In this document: one piece after another, positions 7,678-14,712 of the stretch
Layout: each line of letters begins with the position of its first letter
How positions within the stretch are numbered: position 1 is the stretch's first letter
Assembly (NCBI RefSeq): GCF_025758695.1
Contig: NZ_JANJQP010000002.1
Span: forward strand, 514,836 to 578,835
From: Oenococcus kitaharae
GTDB lineage: Bacteria > Bacillota > Bacilli > Lactobacillales > Lactobacillaceae
Length of the DNA stretch: 64,000 nucleotides
Direction of reading: 5' to 3'
Translations under genes and position numbers: made by a program
Notes under the pieces: model-generated
The model's input: only the letters and a program-made list of their open reading frames with translations
What the model was told of the DNA's origin: nothing
Databases searched by the model: none

Positions 7678-9234
7678 ATGGACTACATGATTGGTGTGGA
7701 CCTTGGAACAACTAGTACAAAATCAGTCCTTTTTGATCTCAAAGGGCATGTGATCGCCTCTGCTAATAATGGGTATCCCCTTTACAGAGACGAGCCTGAT
7801 ATGGCTGAAGAAGATCCAGTCGAGATTTTCGAAGCTTTGATTGATTCTTTGACCGATGTTGTGCGCAAGGCCGAATTAAAACAAGGTGATCAAGTGTTGG
7901 GCGTTTCCTTTAGCTCTGCGATGCATTCTTTAATTGCTTTTGATAAAGATTGGCAGCCCTTGACGCGTGTGATTACTTGGGCCGATGGCCGAGCGGTTAA
8001 ATATGCCGAACAGCTGAAAAAAGATGGTACTGGGCAGGAAATTTACAGCAAGACCGGTACGCCGATTCATCCCATGGCACCTTTAAGCAAATTGCTATGG
8101 CTGAAAAACGAACGGCCGGATATTTATAAAAAAGCTGCCCATTACTTAGGTATTAAGGAATATATTTTTCACCGTTTATTCAATGCTAACAAAATGGATA
8201 TTTCCATCGCGTCAGGTACTGGATTGTTTAACATTTTCAAACTGCAGTGGGATCAGCAGGCCTTGGCATTAACCGGCTTGTCGGTCGATCAATTGCCAAA
8301 ACCAGTTGAACCCTACGAAATGGAACGCGGCATGATTTCTGAATATGCAAAAGTGATCGGTATTCCGGTGCAGACGCCTTTTATATATGGTGCCGGTGAT
8401 GGGCCTTTGTCTAATTTGGGTGTTAATGCGATTCAACCAGGTGTGGCAGCCGTGACCATTGGGACTTCCGGTGCGATTCGTGTTGTGACTGATAAGCCAA
8501 AAATTGATCCAAAAGGGCGGACATTTACTTATGCTTTGGATCGTGATCATTGGGTTGTCGGCGGGCCTGTCAACAATGGCGGAGATGTGTTTCGCTGGGC
8601 AAGAGATAATTTGTTTGATGCTGAAAAATCAACAGCTGCCTTACTGGGCATTGACTCTTATGACTTGTTGACAAAGATTGCTTCTAAAGTGCCGGCTGGT
8701 GCTGACGGTCTGCTCTTTCATCCTTATTTGAGTGGTGAACGTGCACCGATTTGGGATGCTAACGCGAGAGGCTCTTTCTTCGGCCTGACACATTACCACA
8801 CGCGTGCACATATGGTGCGTGCTGTTCTGGAAGGCATTATTTTCAATATTTATATGGTGGCTTTGGCGTTGGAAGAAGTCGTCGGCGATTTGAAATCGGT
8901 TCAGGCGACTGGCGGCTTTGCCCGTTCAGCTTTGTGGCGTCAGATGCTGGCAGATATTTTTGAACAGTCTGTCACGGTACCACAAGCCTTTGAATCCGGC
9001 GCTTTGGCTGCCACGGTTATTGGTCAGAAAGCTTTAGGCCTGACTGATAAGATTGAAAACATTGCCGGCATGGTTGGCGAAGCAAAAACCTATGAGCCGA
9101 ATCCGGATAATTATCAGGTCTATCGTGAATTGACGCCGATCTTTATCCGTTTGAGCCGGCAATTGCAGACTGAATATGAGAACATCGCTAATTTTCAGCG
9201 TGAGCATGTTCACATTAAGATGACTGAAGAATAA
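7678..9234 (+). CDS. gntK: Gluconate kinase, FGGY family
   Basis: Phosphorylates gluconate to 6-phosphogluconate, the entry to the phosphoketolase/pentose-phosphate route of heterofermentative lactic bacteria. The 518-residue protein has the FGGY phosphate-1 block IGVDLGTTSTKSVLFD, the substrate region SSAMHSLIAFD and TWADGRA, the C-terminal ATPase block VTIGTSGAIRVV, and the FGGY signature FHPYLSGERAPIWDANARG then VQATGGFARSALWRQM. Length fits the family. GGAGG (7666-7670) precedes ATG 7678. It is paired with a GntP permease. Family members use several sugars (xylulose, glycerol, gluconate); gluconate is inferred from the permease and from the GntK-like start. Confidence 0.88.
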   Translation: MDYMIGVDLGTTSTKSVLFDLKGHVIASANNGYPLYRDEPDMAEEDPVEIFEALIDSLTDVVRKAELKQGDQVLGVSFSSAMHSLIAFDKDWQPLTRVITWADGRAVKYAEQLKKDGTGQEIYSKTGTPIHPMAPLSKLLWLKNERPDIYKKAAHYLGIKEYIFHRLFNANKMDISIASGTGLFNIFKLQWDQQALALTGLSVDQLPKPVEPYEMERGMISEYAKVIGIPVQTPFIYGAGDGPLSNLGVNAIQPGVAAVTIGTSGAIRVVTDKPKIDPKGRTFTYALDRDHWVVGGPVNNGGDVFRWARDNLFDAEKSTAALLGIDSYDLLTKIASKVPAGADGLLFHPYLSGERAPIWDANARGSFFGLTHYHTRAHMVRAVLEGIIFNIYMVALALEEVVGDLKSVQATGGFARSALWRQMLADIFEQSVTVPQAFESGALAATVIGQKALGLTDKIENIAGMVGEAKTYEPNPDNYQVYRELTPIFIRLSRQLQTEYENIANFQREHVHIKMTEE

Positions 9235-9275
9235 AAAAGTATTTGAGCATAAAAAGGATTTGACGGAGGAAGTTT

Positions 9276-10775
9276 ATGTTATCACTGGCAGCTATTACAG
9301 TTGACCCGAAAACCGGCTTTTATGATTGGCAGATGGGCGGGTTGAATGTTTGGCCATTTTTAATCTTGGTTTTGGGCATTATTTTATTGTTAACTTTGAT
9401 TTTGAAGTTTAAAATCAACACATTTGTCACTTTGATTGTTGTCTCGATTGTTGTTGCATTCGCTTTAGGCATGAATCCAGCTGGTATTGCCGATGCGATT
9501 AAAAATGGTATTGGCGGCACATTAGGAGAACTGGTTGTCGTCTTCGGCTTTGGATCGATGATCGGCCGTTTGGTATCTGATTCAGGTGGTTCTTATCGAA
9601 TTGCCAAAACACTGATTGCCATGTTTGGCAGAAAACGCCTGCAGTGGGCGGTTGCCTTTGCCTCCTTCATTATTGGTATTTCTCTGCTATTTGAAGTCGG
9701 CTTGGTTGTTTTGATTCCGATTGTCTTTACAATTGCTTTGGAAGCTGGCGTGCCTTTGCTTTATTTAGGCATTCCAATGGCGACAGCTTTGTCGGCTGCT
9801 CAAGGATTCTTGCCGCCGCAGCCTGCACCAACAGCGGTGACGAATGTGCTTGGTGCCAACATGGGGATGGTCTTAATCTACGGTATCTTAGTTGCTATTC
9901 CGGCAATGATTGTGGCCGGCCCATTATTTACACGTGTCGCACAAAAGTATTTGCCCAAAGCCTTCAAAATTACGAAACATTTGGATGCCTTAGGAACTGT
10001 CAAAGAGTTTAAATTAGAAGAAACACCTTCTTTTGGGCTTTCAATTCTGACTTCTTTGATGGCTGTTATCTTTATGGTTGTGACAACTATTATTACGATG
10101 ATTGTCAATGGCGGCAAGCAAGTATACGGTGGCGTGATTGGCGATACAGCTTGGAAAGCCATGACTAGTGCTGCACAAAATGGTTATCTGCTTCATCCGA
10201 CTGATTTTCAGAAAATCGTCGCTTTTCTCGGTAATCCTCTGATTGCGATGGTCATTGCGCTGCTGTTTGCCATGTGGTCAATGGGCCGTCACCAAAAGCG
10301 TTCTATTAAGGAAGTTAACGCAACGCTATCTGATGCGATCAAGTCAATCGCTAATTTATTAATGGTTATTGGCGGCGGCGCAGCTTTTAAGGGCGTCTTG
10401 ACTTCCGGTGGTATTTCGACGGCGATTGCTCAGGCATTTGCCCATTCATCAATGTCGCCAATTCTGTTTGCTTGGCTGGTAGCTGTGATTATCCGTGTTT
10501 CGGTGGGCTCAGCGACAGTTGCGGGGATGACATCGGCTGGTATCGTGGCTCCGATCGTGGCTGCGCAGACAGCGATCAATCCAGCTTTTGTGGTTCTGGC
10601 TATCGGTGCCGGTTCTTTGGCTGCAAGTCATGTCAATGATGCGGGTTTTTGGATGTTTAAAGAGTTCTTTGACTTGGATGTCAAAGAGACATTGAAGACT
10701 TGGACCGTTTTGGAAACACTGATTTCAGTGGTCGGGCTGCTGATGGTCTTATTGCTGGCAGCAATTTTCCATTAA
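9276..10775 (+). CDS. gntP: Gluconate:H+ symporter, GntP family
   Basis: Membrane carrier importing gluconate. The 499-residue protein has about 12-14 hydrophobic segments and GntP-typical stretches: FGFGSMIGRLVSDSGG near residue 90, GFLPPQPAPTAV in the re-entrant loop, GGGAAFKGVLTSGGI, SVGSATVAGMTSAGIVAP and ASHVNDAGFWMFKEFF. The N terminus is longer than in many homologues (about 25 residues before the first helix). GGAGG is 7 bases from ATG. It lies 41 bases after gntK in a two-gene unit. The next gene, rplK, has its own promoter. Confidence 0.92.
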   Translation: MLSLAAITVDPKTGFYDWQMGGLNVWPFLILVLGIILLLTLILKFKINTFVTLIVVSIVVAFALGMNPAGIADAIKNGIGGTLGELVVVFGFGSMIGRLVSDSGGSYRIAKTLIAMFGRKRLQWAVAFASFIIGISLLFEVGLVVLIPIVFTIALEAGVPLLYLGIPMATALSAAQGFLPPQPAPTAVTNVLGANMGMVLIYGILVAIPAMIVAGPLFTRVAQKYLPKAFKITKHLDALGTVKEFKLEETPSFGLSILTSLMAVIFMVVTTIITMIVNGGKQVYGGVIGDTAWKAMTSAAQNGYLLHPTDFQKIVAFLGNPLIAMVIALLFAMWSMGRHQKRSIKEVNATLSDAIKSIANLLMVIGGGAAFKGVLTSGGISTAIAQAFAHSSMSPILFAWLVAVIIRVSVGSATVAGMTSAGIVAPIVAAQTAINPAFVVLAIGAGSLAASHVNDAGFWMFKEFFDLDVKETLKTWTVLETLISVVGLLMVLLLAAIFH

Positions 10776-10779
10776 ATGA

Positions 10780-10808
10780 TTGATAAAATCAGTGGAAGAG
10801 CGTATAGT
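10780..10808 (+). promoter_or_regulatory. Promoter of rplK-rplA
   Basis: TTGATA (10780-10785) and TATAGT (10803-10808) are spaced by 17 bases, starting just after the gntP stop. Confidence 0.75.
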
Positions 10809-10837
10809 CATAACTGCATGTTTGTAGACAATCATGT

Positions 10838-10869
10838 GCGGGAGTGGCGTCACGGCTACGTATCACCGC
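10838..10869 (+). promoter_or_regulatory. rplK leader with L1-binding-type hairpin
   Basis: In the leader RNA, GCGG/CCGC forms an outer helix, GTGGC/GCTAC an inner helix with a GTCACG loop, and the two are separated by an asymmetric loop (GA on one side, GTATCA on the other). This mimics the 23S rRNA site of ribosomal protein L1 and matches known L11-L1 operon leaders in which free L1 represses translation. Confidence 0.65.
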
Positions 10870-10893
10870 TAGATTACGAGAGGAGACATTATC

Positions 10894-11484
10894 GTGGCAA
10901 AAAATGTCGTAAAAATTGTTAAATTACAAATTCCAGCCGCCAAAGCAACCCCAGCACCACCTGTTGGACCAGCTCTAGGCCAGGCCGGTGTAAATATCGG
11001 GCAGTTCACTAAGGACTTCAACGCTCAGACTAAGGATCAAGCGGGTTCAATCATCCCAGTTGTCATTTCTGTTTATGACGATCGTTCTTTCACCTTTGTT
11101 TTGAAGACACCTCCTGCATCGGACTTGCTCCGTAAGGCAGCAAAAGTTGATAAGGGTTCTGGACAACCAAATACGTTAAAGGTTGCTAATGTGACCTCAG
11201 CTCAGATAGAAGAAATTGCAAAGATTAAGCTGCCTGATTTGAACGCAGCCAGTGTCGAAGCTGCTGTGAAAGTTGTTAGTGGAACTGCTCGTTCTATGGG
11301 CTTTTTGATTGATGGCAAGTCATTGGACGATGGTGCTGCACGCTTGGCTACCGGTGCTGAAATTGCTGAAGCCGAAGCTGAAGCCGAAGCTGAAGGTGCT
11401 GCTGCTGAAGCTGGTATCGTACCTAAGAAAGATGATGATGACGCTGACGCTACTGACGCGCCTGCAGAAGGGAGTGCCGAATAA
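10894..11484 (+). CDS. rplK: 50S ribosomal protein L11 with acidic C-terminal extension
   Basis: L11 forms the GTPase-associated stalk base with 23S rRNA. Residues 1-141 are a standard L11 ([21 protein letters not shown], flexible Pro-rich N domain, then [14 protein letters not shown]). Homologues normally end here at about 141 residues; this one continues to 196 with an Ala/Glu/Asp-rich low-complexity tail ([11 protein letters not shown], later [14 protein letters not shown]). The tail is in frame and ends at TAA 11482-11484, overlapping the rplA start by one base, so it is not a simple run-through error. GTG 10894 is preceded by AGAGGAG. Function of the tail is unknown. Confidence 0.95.
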   Translation: MAKNVVKIVKLQIPAAKATPAPPVGPALGQAGVNIGQFTKDFNAQTKDQAGSIIPVVISVYDDRSFTFVLKTPPASDLLRKAAKVDKGSGQPNTLKVANVTSAQIEEIAKIKLPDLNAASVEAAVKVVSGTARSMGFLIDGKSLDDGAARLATGAEIAEAEAEAEAEGAAAEAGIVPKKDDDDADATDAPAEGSAE

Positions 11485-12176
11485 TGACTAAAAAACACAG
11501 TAAAAAGTATTTAGCCGCCGTCGAAAAAGTTGATGCGAGCAAGAAATATTCTTTGGCTGATGCCACAGCACTCGTTAAAGAGATTGCTTTTACAAAGTTC
11601 GATTCCAATGTTGAAGTTGTCTTTGACTTGAATGTTGATACGACTAAAGCTGATCAGCAGCTGCGTGGTGCCATTGTGCTGCCTAACGGTTCTGGCAATG
11701 ATAAAAAAGTTGCTGTCTTTGCTGAAGGCGATAAGGCGAAGGAAGCTTCTGATGCCGGTGCTGATTTCGTTGGCACAGATGAATTGGTTGAGAAGGTCAA
11801 GGCTGGCTGGACTGACTTCGATGTTGCGATTGCGACACCGGATCAAATGGCTAAAGTCGGCCGTGTCGGCCGTGCTTTAGGACCAAAAGGCTTGATGCCT
11901 AACCCTAAAGAAGGAACTGTGACGCTGGATGTTGCTAAGGCAGTTAAAGATGCCAAGGGCGGCCAAGTCACATATCGTACCGACAAAAATGGTAATGTTG
12001 CCGTACCAGTTGGTAAAGTTTCATTTGATGCTGAAAAATTGGCACAGAACGTTAAGACTGTTTCTTCCACTGTTCTCTCGGCTCGTCCAAGTACAGTTAA
12101 AGGCACTTACGTCCTGAGTGCACACCTGGCTTCTACAATGGGCCCTGGTATTGCCCTTGATGTTGCATCACTATAA
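11484..12176 (+). CDS. rplA: 50S ribosomal protein L1
   Basis: L1 stalk protein, which helps tRNA leave the E site and represses its own operon. 230 residues, normal length. Recognisable parts are [15 protein letters not shown] at the start, the RNA-binding segment [21 protein letters not shown] and the C-terminal [14 protein letters not shown]...[19 protein letters not shown] overlaps the rplK stop by one base (TAATG), so L11 and L1 are coupled. A strong terminator follows. Confidence 0.97.
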   Translation: MTKKHSKKYLAAVEKVDASKKYSLADATALVKEIAFTKFDSNVEVVFDLNVDTTKADQQLRGAIVLPNGSGNDKKVAVFAEGDKAKEASDAGADFVGTDELVEKVKAGWTDFDVAIATPDQMAKVGRVGRALGPKGLMPNPKEGTVTLDVAKAVKDAKGGQVTYRTDKNGNVAVPVGKVSFDAEKLAQNVKTVSSTVLSARPSTVKGTYVLSAHLASTMGPGIALDVASL

Positions 12177-12181
12177 CGAAT

Positions 12182-12209
12182 AAAACGACTTGAGAAATCA
12201 GGTCGTTTT
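12182..12209 (+). terminator. Terminator of rplK-rplA
   Basis: A 12-bp stem AAAACGACTTGA/TCAGGTCGTTTT (one G-T pair) closed by a GAAA tetraloop, with the T run at the base. Confidence 0.9.
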
Positions 12210-12218
12210 GTATATACT
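12190..12218 (+). promoter_or_regulatory. Promoter of rplJ-rplL, overlapping the preceding terminator
   Basis: TTGAGA (12190-12195), 17-base spacer, TATACT (12213-12218). The -35 box is inside the loop side of the rplA terminator stem. Confidence 0.65.
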
Positions 12219-12235
12219 CATATAAGTAAATATCG

Positions 12236-12323
12236 TTTTTACCTAAGACGTCGGTTGCTGCAAAGTGTAATTCCTGCCGAGGAAAGCTAATTTTTCCATG
12301 GCCGCGTCTAGTGCGCGGTTTTC
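12236..12323 (+). ncRNA. Ribosomal protein L10 leader with attenuator
   Basis: The leader carries the conserved CCTGCCGAGGAAA core of the L10(L12)4 autoregulatory leader followed by ATGGCCGCGTCT. A small stem CCGCG (12302-12306)/CGCGG (12314-12318) with TTTTCTT behind it can act as the terminator. Known leaders of this type let excess L10-L12 complex stop transcription of rplJL. It ends about 35 bases before rplJ. Confidence 0.75.
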
Positions 12324-12357
12324 TTATGTATAGAACTATTTACGGAAAGGATATCTT

Positions 12358-12867
12358 ATGAGCGAAAAAGCGATTGCGATTAAAGCCCAAAAAGTTGACG
12401 AAGTCGCTGATCTGTTTGCAAATTCAGTTTCAGCTGTCGTTGCCAACGTTCGTGGCCTGACTGTCGCACAGGCTGATGATTTGCGTTCTCAGCTTCGTGA
12501 TGAAGGTGTCTCCCTGAAGGTTATCAAGAACAAAATTTTGACTCGTGCTGCTGAAAAAGCCGGCTATAAAGAGTTGAATGATGTCTTTAATGGCCCTTCG
12601 GCGGTTGCCTTTTCTAAAGAAGACGTTGTCGCACCTGCCCGTATTTTGAAAAAGTTCAGCAAGACTGCTGATGCTTTGGAATTAAAAGGTGGTGTGATCG
12701 GCGGTAAAGTCGCAGATCTCGACACAATTAATCGTTACGCAGCATTGCCTTCCAAAGAGACTTTGCTTCAGCAATTGCTTGCTGAATTCCAGTCACCACT
12801 CCGCAGCTTTATGTATGCGGTTAAAGCGGTTGCTGAAAAGCGTGAAGCTGATGGCGAGACTGCCTAA
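12358..12867 (+). CDS. rplJ: 50S ribosomal protein L10
   Basis: Anchors the L7/L12 dimers to the ribosomal stalk. 169 residues, normal. Visible motifs are ANVRGLTVAQADDLRSQLRDEGVS, split as ANVRGLTVAQ and LRSQLRDEGV, then VIKNKILTRAAEKAG, GPSAVAFSKED and GGVIGGKVADLDTI. The C-terminal helix that binds L12 follows. AAAGGATA precedes ATG 12358. rplL follows after 104 bases. Confidence 0.97.
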   Translation: MSEKAIAIKAQKVDEVADLFANSVSAVVANVRGLTVAQADDLRSQLRDEGVSLKVIKNKILTRAAEKAGYKELNDVFNGPSAVAFSKEDVVAPARILKKFSKTADALELKGGVIGGKVADLDTINRYAALPSKETLLQQLLAEFQSPLRSFMYAVKAVAEKREADGETA

Positions 12868-12938
12868 GCTAGCGATAACGCAGCAAATTAATAGTTATTA
12901 GAGTATTAACTTTTTTAACGATCGAAAATAAATAAGAC

Positions 12939-12954
12939 GCAGATTTGTATCTGC
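12939..12954 (+). other. Small hairpin directly before the rplL ribosome binding site
   Basis: GCAGAT-TTGT-ATCTGC is a perfect 6-bp stem-loop ending 5 bases before TTGGAGG of rplL. It may tune the high rplL:rplJ protein ratio or RNA stability; this is inference. Confidence 0.4.
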
Positions 12955-12971
12955 ACGTTGGAGGAAAAAAC

Positions 12972-13337
12972 ATGGCATTTGATAAAGATGCAATTATCGC
13001 TTCTTTGAAAGAAGCTTCAATCCTCGATTTGGCTGACTTAGTTAAAGCTATCGAAGATGAATTTGGTGTTTCAGCTGCTGCTCCAGTTGCAGCTGGAGCA
13101 GGTGCTGGCGAAGAAGCCGCAGCTAAGGATTCGTTTGACGTTGAATTAACCGAACCTGGCCAAGCTAAGATTGGTGTTATCAAGGCTGTTCGTGATGCTA
13201 CTGGCCTTGGTTTGAAAGAGTCTAAAGACTTAGTTGATGGTGCACCATCAGTTATCAAGTCAGCATTGAGCGAAAGCGATGCTAACGACTTGAAAGCTAA
13301 GTTGGAAGCTGCTGGCGCAACTGTTACTCTTAAGTAA
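12972..13337 (+). CDS. rplL: 50S ribosomal protein L7/L12
   Basis: Multicopy stalk protein that recruits translational GTPases. 121 residues: N-terminal dimerisation domain ([20 protein letters not shown]), Ala-rich hinge ([16 protein letters not shown]) and the C-terminal factor-binding domain with [18 protein letters not shown] and [18 protein letters not shown] 12972 is fixed by GGAGG 7-8 bases upstream; an in-frame upstream start (12945) lies inside the hairpin and is rejected. A terminator follows. Confidence 0.97.
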   Translation: MAFDKDAIIASLKEASILDLADLVKAIEDEFGVSAAAPVAAGAGAGEEAAAKDSFDVELTEPGQAKIGVIKAVRDATGLGLKESKDLVDGAPSVIKSALSESDANDLKAKLEAAGATVTLK

Positions 13338-13355
13338 TCAGCTGAAGTTTGATTC

Positions 13356-13398
13356 AAAACGATTCGAAATTTCCTGTTTGGAGTTCGGATCGTTTTTT
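13356..13398 (+). terminator. Terminator of rplJ-rplL
   Basis: 12-bp stem AAACGATTCGAA/TTCGGATCGTTT (one G-T pair), 15-base loop, then TTTTTT. Confidence 0.88.
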
Positions 13399-13425
13399 AT
13401 TTTGTCCTAAAAGATATGGCTGCAT

Positions 13426-13453
13426 TTGTTCACTTTTCTTTTCAGGATATAAT
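13426..13453 (+). promoter_or_regulatory. Promoter before the methyltransferase-tadA pair
   Basis: TTGTTC (13426-13431), 16-base spacer, TATAAT (13448-13453); leader of about 60 bases. Confidence 0.65.
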
Positions 13454-13521
13454 AGGGACAGTCAAGCCGGCGTTGCATCAGACCTTATGAACAGGCGGCC
13501 GAAAGATTTTTGAATTGAAAT

Positions 13522-14136
13522 ATGACAGATAAAAACGAACAATATTTTACAGCTGAACCTAGTTCCCAACATGATTATCAGGAAATTTCCTTTGATTTCT
13601 CAGGCAAGACCTTTTTTTTCAAAACAGATGCCGGCGTTTTTTCGAAAAATCGCATTGATTACGGTACGCGGGTACTGCTGGATTGTGTAGCCGATCATTA
13701 TTCGGAAATACGATCGGGGTTTATCTTAGATTTGGGCTGCGGTTACGGCGTTGTTGGTGTTGCGCTGAAATCGCTGGATCCAAGGCGCGAGTTGACCATG
13801 ACAGATATTAATCTGCGCTCATTGGCGCTGGCAAAAGAGAATTTACAGCGAAATCAGTTGGATGCTGAAGTGCTGCAATCAAATATTTATGATGGCCTGA
13901 ATGGCGAGTTTGCAGCCATCGTCGTCAATCCGCCTATTCGTGCCGGCAAACAAGTCGTCACGAAAATGCTGACAGAGGCTAGGAAACATTTGTCTTCCGG
14001 CGGTATGATTTTTGCTGTTTTGCAAAAAAAGCAGGGCGCGCCTTCAGCTGAAAAAAATTTGATGGCCGCCTTTGGCAATGTTGAAATCTTAAAACGCGAT
14101 AAGGGATACTATGTCTTACGATCAACCAAGCAATGA
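13522..14136 (+). CDS. Class I SAM-dependent methyltransferase (RsmC/YbxB-like)
   Basis: Likely N2-guanine methyltransferase of rRNA. 204 residues with the Rossmann motif I ILDLGCGYGVVGV, acidic motif II (LTMTDINLRS) and the NPPIRAGK catalytic motif typical of RsmC-like guanine methyltransferases. Its place straight after rplL matches Bacillus ybxB. It overlaps tadA by 26 bases, which is unusually long and implies coupling. In many Firmicutes rpoB follows; here rpoB is 43 kb further on. Exact substrate is not proven. Confidence 0.85.
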   Translation: MTDKNEQYFTAEPSSQHDYQEISFDFSGKTFFFKTDAGVFSKNRIDYGTRVLLDCVADHYSEIRSGFILDLGCGYGVVGVALKSLDPRRELTMTDINLRSLALAKENLQRNQLDAEVLQSNIYDGLNGEFAAIVVNPPIRAGKQVVTKMLTEARKHLSSGGMIFAVLQKKQGAPSAEKNLMAAFGNVEILKRDKGYYVLRSTKQ

Positions 14137-14578
14137 ATATTTCATGCAGCAGGCTTTAAACGAAGCCAAACAGGCTTTTTTGGAAGGCGAGGTGCCAATC
14201 GGTGCAGTCCTAGTTAAGGATGGCCAACTGCTTGTTTCTGATCATAATCGCAAAGAACAGTTAGGCAGTGCGACGGCTCATGCAGAAAAGCTCGTGATTG
14301 AGCGTGCAAATAAGCTGGTTGGTAATTGGCGGTTGACCGGCTGTCAGCTGTTTGTCACGATTGAACCTTGTGTGATGTGTTGCGGTGCCATTATTCAAAG
14401 CCGTTTGCCGGAACTTTTTTACGGCGCCAAAGACCCTAAATTTGGTGCCGTGGCCTCTTTGTATCGCGTCTTAGAGGATAGCCGAGCTAATCATTTTGTC
14501 AGTGTCCAAGGCGGTCTGATGGCTGATGAGGCGGCTTCTTTAATGCAGGATTTTTTTAGAAAACTTCGTGAAAACTGA
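14111..14578 (+). CDS. tadA: tRNA-specific adenosine deaminase
   Basis: Converts A34 of tRNA-Arg(ACG) to inosine. 155 residues with the zinc/catalytic motifs HAE (His57, Glu59) and PCVMCCGA (Cys87, Cys90), and the substrate region GEVPIGAVLV. The FF near the C terminus (MQDFFRKLREN) is typical. Zinc-binding residues are complete. In many Firmicutes tadA is followed by ffs and dnaX; here a P-type ATPase and pepX are inserted between. Confidence 0.95.
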   Translation: MSYDQPSNEYFMQQALNEAKQAFLEGEVPIGAVLVKDGQLLVSDHNRKEQLGSATAHAEKLVIERANKLVGNWRLTGCQLFVTIEPCVMCCGAIIQSRLPELFYGAKDPKFGAVASLYRVLEDSRANHFVSVQGGLMADEAASLMQDFFRKLREN

Positions 14579-14620
14579 TTTTTTTACAAATATCGCATCT
14601 AACTAACTCTTGGATAGATA

Positions 14621-14685
14621 TACAATGATCACAGAAAAGCGCAAGCCTGTTTTGGCCGTCAAATGATAATTAATGCAAACAGGCT
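14621..14685 (+). promoter_or_regulatory. Inverted repeat in the leader of the P-type ATPase gene
   Basis: Behind a TACAAT -10-like box (14621-14626) lies AGCCTGTTT (14644-14652) mirrored by AAACAGGCT (14677-14685), a perfect 9-bp dyad separated by 24 bases. It could be a repressor site (two-turn spacing) or an RNA hairpin ahead of ATG 14713. Confidence 0.5.
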
Positions 14686-14712
14686 GGTGTTGGATGTTAT
14701 CGAGGCAAATAT

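Noticed and set aside
11349..11480. Ala/Glu-rich repeats in rplK as an assembly error or frameshift
   Set aside because: The frame stays open and the stop overlaps the rplA start in the usual TAATG manner, so it is treated as real coding sequence.
12869..13357. 162-codon minus-strand frame over rplL
   Set aside because: Low-complexity Ala/Ser product caused by the Ala-rich L7/L12 hinge read in reverse.
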